Assembly (NCBI GenBank): GCA_000435055.1
Contig: FR879698.1
Span: 1-8,251, forward strand
Origin: Clostridium sp. CAG:138
GTDB lineage: Bacteria; Bacillota; Clostridia; Christensenellales; CAG-138
Direction: 5' to 3'
Length of the DNA stretch: 8,251 bases
The notes beneath the pieces were generated by a model. It searched no databases. It had not been told where the DNA came from and worked only from the letters and a program-made list of their open reading frames with translations. This document shows, in pieces, positions 1 through 6,677 of this stretch; within the stretch, counting starts at the first letter, position 1; every line of letters begins with the position of its first letter. Both the position numbers and the translations under genes were made by a program.

Positions 1-307
1 AAAGTAAACGAAATGCCACCCTCCTTTTTGAAGCTCAATTCGCCTTTTCGAACTCCGTTCCGCACTTTTTTTCGCTTCCGCATATGATGCTCGTCCTATG
101 CTTTTGGCGCTTTTTGCGGTTTTGAGCTCAAAACACACCAAATCCGACCCGATTTTGCACTTTTGCACCGTTTTCAGGCCTTGAAAGAAGACATGAAGCA
201 GAAAACAGCCCGTTTTCGACACAAAAAGAAAAATATATTTTAAAACCCGATTTAAATATATTTTGCCTCTTTTCGCCCCCCCTTGGAACCCGCTGCACCT
301 TCTCGAA
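1..307. repeat. Left arm of a long inverted repeat
   Basis: This stretch is the reverse complement of 7281-7692. Position 1 pairs with 7692 and position 307 with 7281; the outer limit is unknown because the window starts here. The outermost ~70 bases match perfectly, and the rest is about 80-95% identical by eye. This arm has one copy of a unit that is present twice in the right arm, and it has a short C-rich insertion near 276-290. Two conserved structures are visible: an imperfect 22-bp palindrome at 80-101 and an AT-rich hairpin at 231-263, in which two copies of AAATATATTT flank a short loop. An AAGGAGG-like sequence sits near the outer edge on the minus strand and points outward. No protein is convincingly encoded. 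It is most likely an interspersed intergenic repeat family; its function is unknown. Confidence 0.9.
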
Positions 308-325
308 CATGTGCCCGAGAAGGTG
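296..325. other. Hairpin across the inner boundary of the left repeat arm
   Basis: A perfect 10-bp inverted repeat (CACCTTCTCG / CGAGAAGGTG) with a 10-nt loop. The outer half belongs to the repeat arm, and the inner half lies in unique sequence beyond position 307. The right arm lacks the matching inner half. No T-tract follows on either strand, so it is not a classical terminator. It could still stabilise the 3' end of the cotJ transcript, which runs towards it. Confidence 0.6.
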
Positions 326-430
326 ATCGGCAGGGGTGAAATCTTGAAAGCAGGCTCTCAGCGTTGTTGAAACAACGTCCAACCCTTCTTCAACCGGCGG
401 GGTTTAATCGGCTGACATTTCAACCGAAAC
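308..430. other. Spacer downstream of cotJC
   Basis: No gene is seen. A near-perfect 16-bp palindrome (CGTTGTT-GA-AACAACG) lies at 362-377. A weaker bulged hairpin lies just past the cotJC stop (about 401-430). Neither is followed by a U-tract in the cotJ direction, so no canonical cotJ terminator is visible. Confidence 0.5.
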
Positions 431-1018
431 CTATCTGCGGCGAATCTTGTTCTGGTTCCCGTCCGGGAACATTTCAAGCAGAATATTCAAGCACTCGCCA
501 AAACGCTGATAATGAACTATCTCCCTTTCGCGAAGGAAACGGAGCGGAGCGAGATACTCCTCATTATCCGTAAGATTCATGATATGTTCATATGTTGTGC
601 GTGCTTTTTGTTCCGCCGCAAGATCCTCGTTTATGTCTGTAATCGGGTCACCCGTGCATTGTATATATGCAGCCGTAAACGGAATTCCGTTCGGGTCAGC
701 GGGGTAAATTCCGTAACCGTGCATGGTGTAGTAACCTATCAGTCCCGCTTCGGTCAATTCGTCAAGGGATGCATTGCGCATGGACTGATTGATCATAACG
801 CCTATCATTTCCCAGTGTGCGATTTCCTCAGTGCCGATATCGTTCAGTGTTGCCCGAACTCTGTCATCCGGCATAGAGAAGCGCTGTGTCAGATAACGGC
901 AGCCTGCTGCAAGTTCGCTGTCAGGTCCGCCGTACTGTGCCATGAGTGCTCGAGCTACGCGAAGGTCGGGAGTTGTAATATTCACAGGGAATTCAAGCTT
1001 TTTCTGATAAATCCACAT
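431..1018 (-). CDS. cotJC: Spore coat protein CotJC, manganese-catalase family
   Basis: This 195-aa protein is a CotJC homologue, the manganese-catalase-like protein of the spore coat, and it is full length for the family. The N-terminus MWIYQKKLEFPV is typical. The expected dinuclear-metal ligand pattern is present: E35 (SELAAG), E65 and H68 (GTEEIAHWEM), E136 (AAEQKAR) and H169 (REREIVHYQRF). It is therefore plausibly a catalytically competent Mn catalase, although activity of CotJC proteins in spores varies; this is inference. The start is set by AGGAGG six bases before the ATG. It is the last gene of the cotJABC operon, 11 nt after cotJB. In Bacillus subtilis this operon is made in the mother cell under sigma E. 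The C-terminus ends in a basic tail (KIRRR). Confidence 0.96.
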   Translation of the reverse strand: MWIYQKKLEFPVNITTPDLRVARALMAQYGGPDSELAAGCRYLTQRFSMPDDRVRATLNDIGTEEIAHWEMIGVMINQSMRNASLDELTEAGLIGYYTMHGYGIYPADPNGIPFTAAYIQCTGDPITDINEDLAAEQKARTTYEHIMNLTDNEEYLAPLRFLREREIVHYQRFGECLNILLEMFPDGNQNKIRRR

Positions 1019-1029
1019 GTTATGCCTCC

Positions 1030-1269
1030 TTATTCAAAGGGCCATTCTGAGCAAACCCAACTGCCGGTCTGCGTTGCGGAATGACCGAAACCAAGCAGCG
1101 GTCCGTATTGCTGCTCATAGCTTTCGATGAGCGATTTCAACATCGTTGAGTAATGATAATAATCACTCAGCGCATCCGCATCATCAGGGTGAGTGTCAAT
1201 ATAAAGGTTCAGTTCGACACAAACGAACTGAATTTCGCTGATTCTTGTCAGCAGTTCGCATTTCGTCAT
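1030..1269 (-). CDS. cotJB: Spore coat protein CotJB
   Basis: This 79-aa protein has the CotJB signature: an N-terminal helix (LLTRISEIQFVCVELNLYI), the family motif LYIDTHPDD at residues 22-30 followed by ADAL, then YEQQYGPLL (51-59) and a tryptophan-rich tail ending EWPFE. Its length matches the family (about 80-90 aa). CotJB is a small structural component of the inner coat that acts with CotJA and CotJC. An AAGGAGG site six bases before the ATG fixes the start. It lies 12 nt after cotJA and 11 nt before cotJC, so the three genes are almost certainly co-transcribed. Confidence 0.95.
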   Translation of the reverse strand: MTKCELLTRISEIQFVCVELNLYIDTHPDDADALSDYYHYSTMLKSLIESYEQQYGPLLGFGHSATQTGSWVCSEWPFE

Positions 1270-1281
1270 AACTTTCCTCCT

Positions 1282-1524
1282 TTATTTATAGATGTTCACG
1301 AGTTCGGGATAAAGCGTTCCGACGGCGAGAGCCGCATCGGGACAAAAGCCTTCGGCATAAACCTGATTTTCAAAGCTTATATTGGGCAGCCTGTTCAATT
1401 CGGTTTCATAACCGCAGACGCTCAGTCCGTTGCTGACACTGCCGGCGGGAACGGTGGTTGCGTTTTCGAGGATCAAAGCCTCTGCTGCCATGCTGCACCG
1501 GCACGGCGTTATATTACTGCTCAT
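1282..1524 (-). CDS. cotJA: Spore coat protein CotJA-like
   Basis: An 80-aa protein, called CotJA mainly from its C-terminal half and its position. The family pattern is an aromatic/Gln segment followed by an acidic AL..GT.FPEL block. Here it appears as FENQVY (51-56), then DAALAVGTLYPEL (63-75). It ends NIYK instead of the usual PF-type tail, and the N-terminal half is poorly conserved, with four cysteines (C8, C10, C37, C61). CotJA is needed for coat association of CotJC in B. subtilis. The reading frame stays open upstream to 1671, but the ATG at 1524 is preferred because an AAAGGAGG site lies 11 nt upstream of it. I looked for a sigma-E promoter upstream and found none that is convincing. 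Confidence 0.85.
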   Translation of the reverse strand: MSSNITPCRCSMAAEALILENATTVPAGSVSNGLSVCGYETELNRLPNISFENQVYAEGFCPDAALAVGTLYPELVNIYK

Positions 1525-1739
1525 TGCGTTCCATACCTCCTTTGGTTTTGCACAATGCCCGGAAGGGTTTGTACAATTCCATGATATGCACAGCGCGCAA
1601 ACGGCGTGAAAGCGGATAAAACTGCGGTTTGGATTGACGGGCGGTGCCGCAATTATTGTGAGCAGACTCATTTTCCTTAATGCAGTACATTAAAGTGTAC
1701 ACATGACGCTTCAGCGCGGTTAATCGTGTTTGTTTTGGC

Positions 1740-1768
1740 TTGATTCTGCCGTATGTGTGTGATAAAAT
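1740..1768 (+). promoter_or_regulatory. SigA-type promoter of the DUF262/DUF1524 gene
   Basis: The -35 box is TTGATT (1740-1745), followed by a 17-bp spacer and a -10 box TAAAAT (1763-1768). The -10 box is preceded by TGA, which gives an extended -10. The expected transcript start near 1775 leaves a leader of about 110 nt before the ATG at 1887. Confidence 0.7.
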
Positions 1769-1794
1769 GGATTTAACGGAAAGATTGCGTAAAA

Positions 1795-1865
1795 CCGCTG
1801 TATTAGCATGAATACGGGTTTATACAACGGATGTCATTCCTAAACATTAACAGAATGTTGAACAT
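1795..1865 (+). promoter_or_regulatory. Structured leader with dyads before the DUF262 gene
   Basis: Three dyad elements lie in the leader. CCGCTGTAT (1795-1803) pairs with ATACAACGG (1822-1830) with one mismatch. An alternative stem, GTATT/AATAC (1800-1815), competes with it. Then come AACATT-N5-AATGTT (1843-1859) and the overlapping palindrome ATGTT-G-AACAT (1855-1865), so AACATT-like half-sites occur three times in alternating orientation. They could form an operator or RNA hairpins in front of the ribosome binding site. No regulator gene lies next to it. Confidence 0.35.
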
Positions 1866-1886
1866 GCAGCAAAATGGAGGAATCTA

Positions 1887-3626
1887 ATGTCAAAGTTGAA
1901 TGTTGATCAAAAAACAATTAAGGATCTTTTTCAAGATAAGCGTGCAGATTTTCTGATTCCGGACTATCAACGCCCGTATGCGTGGAGCGAAACCGAATGT
2001 CGTACGCTTTGGGATGATATTTTTTCGTTCGCTATTCCTGATGAAGGACGTACAGAATTCGACAGCAACAGTGAATATTTTCTCGGACCGATAGTCACGT
2101 TTAAAAACGATGACGCTAAAATGGAGGTAATCGACGGGCAACAGCGACTCACTACGCTTATGTTGCTGCTCCGAGCATTTTATGAAGGATTTAAATACAT
2201 GCAGGATAAGGCATCGGTTGCGACAAGGCAAAACATCGAGCGGTGTATTTGGAAAACCGATGAATTCGGTGAACCGAATATTTCTGCATTAAAAATCGAT
2301 TCGGAAGTTGCAACGGATAAAGACAAAGATGAATTCATTGAGATATTAAGAAGCGGCATAGCCTTACCGGACCAGAAAAGTAAGTATGCTGTGAATTATC
2401 GGTTCTTTCAGGAATGCGTACATACTTTCTCAAATAAGTACCCGGCTTATTTCGCTTACTTACCTACGAGAATCATGAACAACTGCATTTTGCTGCCAAT
2501 TGAAGCGGAGTCCCAAGATACTGCTTTGAGAATTTTTTCGACGCTCAACGACCGTGGAATGCCGCTGTCCGATTCTGATATTTTTAAGGCACAGTTCTAC
2601 AAACACTATTCCAAGCGCGGGAAGAAAGATGAATTTATAAGACAATGGAAGGAAATTGAAGAGCTGACAGCGCGGGTATTTCATCCGCAGCACGGTACGC
2701 CCATGGACGAGCTGTTCACACGGTACATGTACTATATCCGAGCTAAAATGGGAATAAAGACTTCTACCACCGAAGCGTTAAGGAAATTTTACGAACGTGA
2801 TGGTTACGCATTGTTGAAGGATGAAAAAACTTTCGAAGAGTTGATTGTGTTGGCTCATTTTTGGGAAGACATTTCGAACCAGGACAGCGATAGATTCTCT
2901 CAAAAAATACTGAGGAAGCTTTTTGTTTTAAGCTACGCACCAAACAGCATGTGGACATATTTTGTGTCTGTATATTTTTTGCACAACAAAGACAGTCAAA
3001 ACCTGCTTGATGAAGATTTTTTCGATGTTTTTTTGAATAAGATTACTGGTTTCATGTTAGCATATGCGGTTATTAATCCCGGCGTAAATGCGCTTCGCAC
3101 TCCCGTGTATGCCGAAATGACAAATATCGTCAACGACAGACCTGTTTCATTTGCCGGCTTCAGGTTCAACAGGGAAAAGGTGCTGAATGCCTTTATGAGC
3201 TTCAACTTCAGCAATGTTCGTCCTGTTACAAAATCAGTATTGGCATGGTGGGCATATCAAGACAGTGCTCAGGAGCTTTTATCACTTGAGACAGCATTTG
3301 AAATTGAGCACATTTACGCCCGAAACAGAGTCAACAGCGAGAATTCGCTGAGTGATTGGCAAAAGGTTGATGCTTTGGGCAACAAAATTCTTCTTGAGAA
3401 AAGAATCAATATTCGTGCTTCTGACTACAGATTTACAGACAAGAAAAAATATTATCTCGGGTACATTAATAACCGCGGGCAGATGAAAAAGGGAAGCAAA
3501 AATCACGAGCTTTTGCAGCTGGCGAATTCTTTTGTTGATTTTTCCGAAGCCGATATAGATGAGCGCACACAAAGGATATTTACATCTTTTGTTGATTTTC
3601 TTTCTCAAAACATGCTGCTTGAATGA
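1887..3626 (+). CDS. DUF262 and DUF1524 (GmrSD-type) putative restriction nuclease
   Basis: A 579-aa single-chain protein. The N-terminal DUF262 domain (GmrS-like, ParB/Srx-related NTPase fold) spans roughly residues 8-240. It shows IPDYQRPYAW (24-33), FLGPIV (65-70), DGQQRLTTL (83-91) and FSTLNDRGMPLSDSDIFKAQ (217-236). The C-terminal DUF1524 domain (GmrD-like, HNH nuclease fold) spans roughly 450-579, with EIEHIYARN (H475), LGNKILLEKRIN (N499, N508) and a K-rich KKKYY. GmrSD is a type IV enzyme that cuts glucosylated hydroxymethylcytosine phage DNA; fused DUF262-DUF1524 proteins are common in defence settings. An anti-phage role here is inference, and the substrate is unknown. The start is set by TGGAGG six bases upstream. 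It is monocistronic, with its own SigA promoter and a structured leader. No methyltransferase or other defence gene is adjacent. Confidence 0.9.
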   Translation: MSKLNVDQKTIKDLFQDKRADFLIPDYQRPYAWSETECRTLWDDIFSFAIPDEGRTEFDSNSEYFLGPIVTFKNDDAKMEVIDGQQRLTTLMLLLRAFYEGFKYMQDKASVATRQNIERCIWKTDEFGEPNISALKIDSEVATDKDKDEFIEILRSGIALPDQKSKYAVNYRFFQECVHTFSNKYPAYFAYLPTRIMNNCILLPIEAESQDTALRIFSTLNDRGMPLSDSDIFKAQFYKHYSKRGKKDEFIRQWKEIEELTARVFHPQHGTPMDELFTRYMYYIRAKMGIKTSTTEALRKFYERDGYALLKDEKTFEELIVLAHFWEDISNQDSDRFSQKILRKLFVLSYAPNSMWTYFVSVYFLHNKDSQNLLDEDFFDVFLNKITGFMLAYAVINPGVNALRTPVYAEMTNIVNDRPVSFAGFRFNREKVLNAFMSFNFSNVRPVTKSVLAWWAYQDSAQELLSLETAFEIEHIYARNRVNSENSLSDWQKVDALGNKILLEKRINIRASDYRFTDKKKYYLGYINNRGQMKKGSKNHELLQLANSFVDFSEADIDERTQRIFTSFVDFLSQNMLLE

Positions 3627-3645
3627 ACTTGCCGACTTAACAATG

Positions 3646-3677
3646 TGTTTTAGCCTTAGCGCAAGGCTGCTAAAACA
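3646..3677. other. Stem-loop after the DUF262 gene
   Basis: AGCCTT-AGCGC-AAGGCT forms a perfect inner stem, and the outer TGTTTT/AAAACA extends it with a 3-nt bulge. It begins 20 nt after the stop codon. It has no T-tract, so it is probably an RNA-stabilising hairpin and not a terminator by itself. Confidence 0.5.
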
Positions 3678-3685
3678 TAATTTGA

Positions 3686-3739
3686 AATGCAGGATGCGTA
3701 AATGTTTTTTGGACAGATAGGCCCCTGCATTTTTCTTTT
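3686..3739 (+). terminator. Likely Rho-independent terminator of the DUF262 gene
   Basis: AATGCAGG (3686-3693) pairs perfectly with CCTGCATT (3724-3731), and the stem is followed by the T-rich TTTCTTTT. The 30-nt loop is long for a terminator, which lowers confidence. It lies 60 nt after the stop codon, in the convergent spacer with pnuC. Confidence 0.55.
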
Positions 3740-3785
3740 GCGGTAAAACCTCAAAGCATTATTAAGAATAGCTTGCTGCTAATCA

Positions 3786-3823
3786 CCCGCTTCCGAATAC
3801 CGGAGTTTAAATTCGGCCGCGGG
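3786..3823. other. Stem-loop downstream of pnuC
   Basis: CCCGC-TT-CCGAAT pairs with ATTCGG-CC-GCGGG around a 12-nt loop: 11 base pairs with one symmetric 2x2 internal loop. It is 24 nt past the pnuC stop on the transcribed strand. No U-tract follows in the pnuC direction, so it may be an unconventional terminator or a 3'-end stabiliser. Confidence 0.4.
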
Positions 3824-3846
3824 CAATACTCCGTCTCTACCCCACA

Positions 3847-4593
3847 TTACATTGTCTGATACTTTTTCATCTTCATCCAATTGACAAACCCGTAAATATC
3901 ATTCGCGAGGAACGCAACGAAGCAGGCAACCATCGGGAGTGCAGTGTTGCTTCCTGCCGAAGCGAGCATCCAGAGAATTATCAGTACTATGTCATTTGCA
4001 GCATACGCAAAAGCATAGAACGGACTCCGCCTGAAGGCGAGATAGGCTGCGAAAAAGCTTGTGGTTACCGAGAGAGTACCGAAAAACAACTGGGCTGTGT
4101 TAAAATGCTTCAGGATAAAGTGAAAAGCAACCGTTGTGACGGCCGCAAGAAATGTCATGAATATGCATTCACGACACGAAAGATGATTTATTTCAACCTG
4201 CGTTTTGTCACCGTTGAACGGATGTTTCAGCCAGGCAATGACTGCCGCGCCCGCCGCCGGTGCGGACATTAATAGATAAGTAAGCATTTCCCCATAGTAC
4301 TTCGTTCTGAACGAAATAATACCGTACAGCACGCTGAATACGATCGTCAGCATTTGCCCGATAACATTGCCTGCCGAAACGAAAATCAGCGCGGTGACGC
4401 CTACAAGCGAAGCCGCAAGCGACAACAAACTCGATGATGCCTCTGATTTGCTGAGAAAATATGAAGCAGCCACAACAACGGCCGAACAGACCCAAAGAGC
4501 AAGTTCGAATGTCGTAAGTCCAAATGCGATTTTCCTTCCGGTTGCCGAGGAGTTGTTTTCTTTTGCAACGATTTTTATGTTTTGTTCCTTCAT
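3847..4593 (-). CDS. pnuC: PnuC-family nicotinamide riboside/vitamin transporter
   Basis: A 248-aa integral membrane protein of the PnuC family, which moves vitamin B3 precursors such as nicotinamide riboside by facilitated diffusion, with phosphorylation inside trapping the substrate. About seven hydrophobic segments are seen, roughly at residues 28-48, 54-74, 76-95, 103-121, 142-162, 168-188 and 194-232. Family hallmarks are AANDIVLIILW (198-208) and NDIYGFVNWMK (231-241) near the C-terminus. Some relatives carry thiamine or riboflavin, and the substrate cannot be settled here. The start at 4593 follows AAGGAG eight bases upstream; the open frame upstream to 4725 runs through the leader terminator and is not coding. 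No nicotinamide riboside kinase gene is adjacent. It has its own promoter and an attenuator-type leader. Confidence 0.9.
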   Translation of the reverse strand: MKEQNIKIVAKENNSSATGRKIAFGLTTFELALWVCSAVVVAASYFLSKSEASSSLLSLAASLVGVTALIFVSAGNVIGQMLTIVFSVLYGIISFRTKYYGEMLTYLLMSAPAAGAAVIAWLKHPFNGDKTQVEINHLSCRECIFMTFLAAVTTVAFHFILKHFNTAQLFFGTLSVTTSFFAAYLAFRRSPFYAFAYAANDIVLIILWMLASAGSNTALPMVACFVAFLANDIYGFVNWMKMKKYQTM

Positions 4594-4819
4594 AATCAAT
4601 TCTCCTTTTCGTTTTGTTTGGTGCATTGCCGCCAACTTCCGTTTTGAATACTGCATTAAAAACGCAGACAAAAAACACCCGCGATGTATCTTCAATGACC
4701 TAACGATACATCCGAGTGTTTGCACACTTTCTACCCGGTGGCAGCAATTATCAACTTAAACTCATAAGACAAGAACCGTAAGGCATACGGACAGACCAAA
4801 GAATTCCTGACAGAGCAAT
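4594..4819 (-). promoter_or_regulatory. pnuC leader: candidate attenuator or riboswitch
   Basis: A leader of about 225 nt runs from the predicted start near 4819 to the pnuC ATG. It contains, in transcript order, a CCGTA/TACGG hairpin (4790-4776), a possible antiterminator stem in which CCGGGU (4738-4733) pairs with ACUCGG (4717-4712), and an intrinsic terminator (4721-4670). The two structures share the ACUCGG segment and are mutually exclusive. I compared it with remembered T-box, TPP, FMN, SAM, preQ1, THF and NAD+ aptamer cores and saw no match. A ligand sensor for an NAD-pathway metabolite would make sense, but that is inference. Confidence 0.55.
4670..4721 (-). terminator. Intrinsic terminator inside the pnuC leader
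   Basis: On the transcribed strand an arm of AAACACUCG then GAUGUAUC pairs with GAUACAUC then CGGGUGUUU: 17 bp with one bulged base and one G-U pair, around a 14-nt loop. The run of U residues at the 3' end is six long. It lies about 75 nt upstream of the pnuC start codon, downstream of the promoter, so it should stop transcription before the gene unless refolded. Confidence 0.8.
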
Positions 4820-4825
4820 GAGCGG

Positions 4826-4854
4826 ATTTTAGCAGAACCAATGGGCAATGTCAA
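4826..4854 (-). promoter_or_regulatory. SigA promoter of pnuC
   Basis: On the minus strand a perfect TTGACA (4854-4849) is separated by 17 bp from TAAAAT (4831-4826), which is preceded by TGC (extended -10). It is close to consensus. It is divergent from the ABC operon promoter, with about 60 bp between the two -35 boxes. Confidence 0.8.
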
Positions 4855-4916
4855 GCCAAAGATATGCTGTAAGGAACTGCACCGAAAATATATTATCAGA
4901 GGCTATCCAACATATG

Positions 4917-4945
4917 TTGACAGGAGCAGTTTACGGTGTTATATT
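4917..4945 (+). promoter_or_regulatory. SigA promoter of the ABC transporter operon
   Basis: A perfect -35 TTGACA (4917-4922), a 17-bp spacer and a -10 TATATT (4940-4945) with an upstream TGT extension. It drives the three-gene operon starting at 5034. Confidence 0.8.
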
Positions 4946-4967
4946 GTGCATAAACAATATGCACAAT
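4943..4967. promoter_or_regulatory. Probable operator for the GntR repressor
   Basis: A perfect 9-bp inverted repeat, ATTGTGCAT-N7-ATGCACAAT, overlaps the end of the -10 box and the expected transcription start of the ABC operon. A dimeric GntR/YtrA-family protein encoded by the third gene of the operon is the obvious candidate ligand. The position fits repression by blocking RNA polymerase. Confidence 0.7.
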
Positions 4968-5033
4968 TGTTTTGCGTATTGAATCAACAAATATGTGTTC
5001 GGTTGTGCTTTCAGCATAACGGGGGGAGTGAAA

Positions 5034-5939
5034 ATGTCGACTGTGGATTATTCATTGCAAATTGATGAAGCAAGGGAGACTGCGATTTGTGAGGTTCGCG
5101 GACTTTCAAAGTCGTACAGGAATTTTTGGCTGAACGACGTCAGTTTTAAACTTGAGCCCGGGTATATCATGGGATTTGTAGGGCGCAACGGTGCCGGAAA
5201 ATCAACAACAATAAAGGCCATGCTGCGGCTTGTAAAACCGGATTGCGGTGAGGTTAAAATGTTCGGAATGGATTATGCAGAGAATGAAGAAGAGTGCAAA
5301 AAGCATTTAGGTATCGTTCTCGGTGAATTTGACTATTATGCAGATAAAAAGCTTAAAACCGTCACGGGTGTGGTCAGGCGTTTTTATCCGGAATGGGATG
5401 AAGCAGCATACAGGAGGTGTATTGCAAGATTTGAATTGGATGAGACCAAGCGCGTAAAGGAGCTTTCCGCAGGAATGAAAGTCAAATATGCACTCGCACT
5501 TGCACTTTCTCATAACGCGCGGCTGCTGATACTGGATGAGCCGACGAGCGGACTGGACCCCGTTTCGAGGGATGAATTGCTTGATGTTTTCCGTGAATTT
5601 GTCGCGGACGGCAAAAGGAGCATTTTGTTTTCAACGCACATTACATCGGATCTTGATAAATGTGCCGACTACATCATGTATATTAAAAACGGCTGTATAC
5701 TGATGAACGGAGACAGAGAAGAAATCATCGGCGGATACAGGCTTGTTTGCGGAGGAAAAGCCGATATGACACCCGAGCTTGAAGCGGCACTCATCGGAGT
5801 TAAGGAGACTGCGTTCGGCTTTACGGGATTGATTGCAGAGAGAGATTTGAATGCCGCAGACGGACTGCAAACAGCACCTGCCGATATAGAGTCCATCATG
5901 CTTTATACAGAAAAGTACGAACTTCATCAGGAGGCATAA
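5034..5939 (+). CDS. ABC transporter ATP-binding protein
   Basis: A 301-aa ATPase subunit of an ABC-2-type transporter. Walker A is GRNGAGKST (50-58), the signature is LSAGM (144-148), Walker B is LLILDEPTSGLD (164-175) and the H-loop is STHIT (200-204, H202). The Q-loop region reads IVLGEFDYY, without the usual glutamine, as in several YtrB/YhaQ/BcrA-like subunits. The last ~70 residues form a family-variable tail. The ATG at 5034 follows GGGGGAG; the open frame extends 13 codons upstream without a ribosome binding site. The next gene is one base away, so this is a two-component exporter. Such systems with a YtrA-type regulator often respond to cell-envelope stress or antibiotics. Substrate unknown. 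Confidence 0.93.
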   Translation: MSTVDYSLQIDEARETAICEVRGLSKSYRNFWLNDVSFKLEPGYIMGFVGRNGAGKSTTIKAMLRLVKPDCGEVKMFGMDYAENEEECKKHLGIVLGEFDYYADKKLKTVTGVVRRFYPEWDEAAYRRCIARFELDETKRVKELSAGMKVKYALALALSHNARLLILDEPTSGLDPVSRDELLDVFREFVADGKRSILFSTHITSDLDKCADYIMYIKNGCILMNGDREEIIGGYRLVCGGKADMTPELEAALIGVKETAFGFTGLIAERDLNAADGLQTAPADIESIMLYTEKYELHQEA

Positions 5940-5940
5940 A

Positions 5941-6594
5941 ATGAAAAATCTGATTCTGAAGGACTTAAAACTTTCTGTTCATCCGACAACTGCAATTTAT
6001 GCAGCAGTTGCGGGCGGTTTGATGTTTGTTCCCGCTTATCCGCGCAGCATGGCTTTTCTGTACTCTATAATCGGGGTCTTTATGATATTTCAGTGCGATC
6101 TGCAAAATCACGATCGAACGTTCTGCTGCCTGCTTCCGGTAACCAAAAAGCAAATAGCTGAAGCCCGTGTGTTGTCCGTTGTTCTGATTCAGCTCGGATT
6201 GATGCTTATCAGCATTCCGTGCGCAGTTGCTGCGCGCACCATCCTGAAAAACATTTCAAATCCCGCAGGGATGAATGCAAATGCGATAATGTATGCCATT
6301 GTTCTTATCGGTTATGCCGTTTCCAATCGGATAATGATTCCGAACGGATACAGAAAAAACTTTAAAATCGTGTGGAGCTTCTTCGGAAGTCTTGCCGCTT
6401 ATATTCTTATTTCGGGTACGGCCGAACTCATGATTGCAGTAACGGCCGGGGATAACGGTCTTCTGAACAGAACTGCTTCATCCGATATTATGCGTCAGCT
6501 TCCGCTGCTGGCAGTTGCAGTCATAATTTACGGCATCATGAATGTGCGGACATATAAGGTAGCTGCACGGAATTTTGAGCGTGCAGAGATTTGA
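5941..6594 (+). CDS. ABC-2 type transporter permease
   Basis: A 217-aa hydrophobic protein with about six membrane segments (roughly residues 17-31, 37-51, 78-98, 113-128, 143-166 and 187-201). After the second segment it has the cytoplasmic motif NHDRTFCCLLPVTKKQIAEAR, which resembles the LPVsrk.iv.aR stretch of small ABC-2 permeases of the ABC2_membrane_5 type. It starts one base after the ATPase stop, and its AGGAGG lies in the end of that gene, so the two are translationally coupled. It should form the membrane channel with the ATPase, probably as a homodimer. Substrate cannot be told from sequence. Confidence 0.88.
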   Translation: MKNLILKDLKLSVHPTTAIYAAVAGGLMFVPAYPRSMAFLYSIIGVFMIFQCDLQNHDRTFCCLLPVTKKQIAEARVLSVVLIQLGLMLISIPCAVAARTILKNISNPAGMNANAIMYAIVLIGYAVSNRIMIPNGYRKNFKIVWSFFGSLAAYILISGTAELMIAVTAGDNGLLNRTASSDIMRQLPLLAVAVIIYGIMNVRTYKVAARNFERAEI

Positions 6595-6677
6595 CATGCG
6601 GATGCGGAAATCCTGCGTGCAAAATGCAAACCTTTTCGGCAGGAAAAGCACAAAACTATTTAATCAGGAACAGCTTT

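Larger units (their letters stand above)
1525..1886. other. Divergent spacer between cotJA and the DUF262 gene
   Basis: This 362-bp gap contains the ribosome binding site of cotJA, a GTGTACAC palindrome at 1695-1702 inside a looser dyad (GTACA-N6-TGTAC, 1685-1700), and the promoter and structured leader of the plus-strand gene. A 62-codon minus-strand frame (1702-1514) ends 11 nt inside cotJA. It has no good ribosome binding site and no recognisable product, so I do not call it. Confidence 0.5.

Noticed and set aside
128..382. 84-codon minus-strand frame over the left arm boundary
   Set aside because: It runs across the repeat edge and its hairpin, lacks a ribosome binding site, and resembles no protein.
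512..1084. 190-codon plus-strand frame opposite cotJC and cotJB
   Set aside because: It is the antisense of two well-supported genes, and its composition is unlike a real protein.
1514..1702. 62-codon minus-strand frame just before and overlapping cotJA
   Set aside because: No ribosome binding site and no recognisable sequence. It ends 11 nt inside cotJA, but translational coupling cannot be supported from sequence alone.
1525..1790. Sigma-E promoter for cotJABC on the minus strand
   Set aside because: The best partial matches (CATACG near 1750 and CATATCAT near 1585) lack a matching -35 element at the right distance.
4594..4725. N-terminal extension of pnuC
   Set aside because: The frame is open, but it would begin at GTG inside the leader and translate through the terminator hairpin. 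The ATG at 4593 has a proper ribosome binding site.
4726..4819. T-box or known riboswitch in the pnuC leader
   Set aside because: No UGGNACC T-box bulge motif and none of the conserved cores of TPP, FMN, SAM, THF, preQ1 or NAD+ classes that I could recall was found. It is kept only as an unclassified attenuator.
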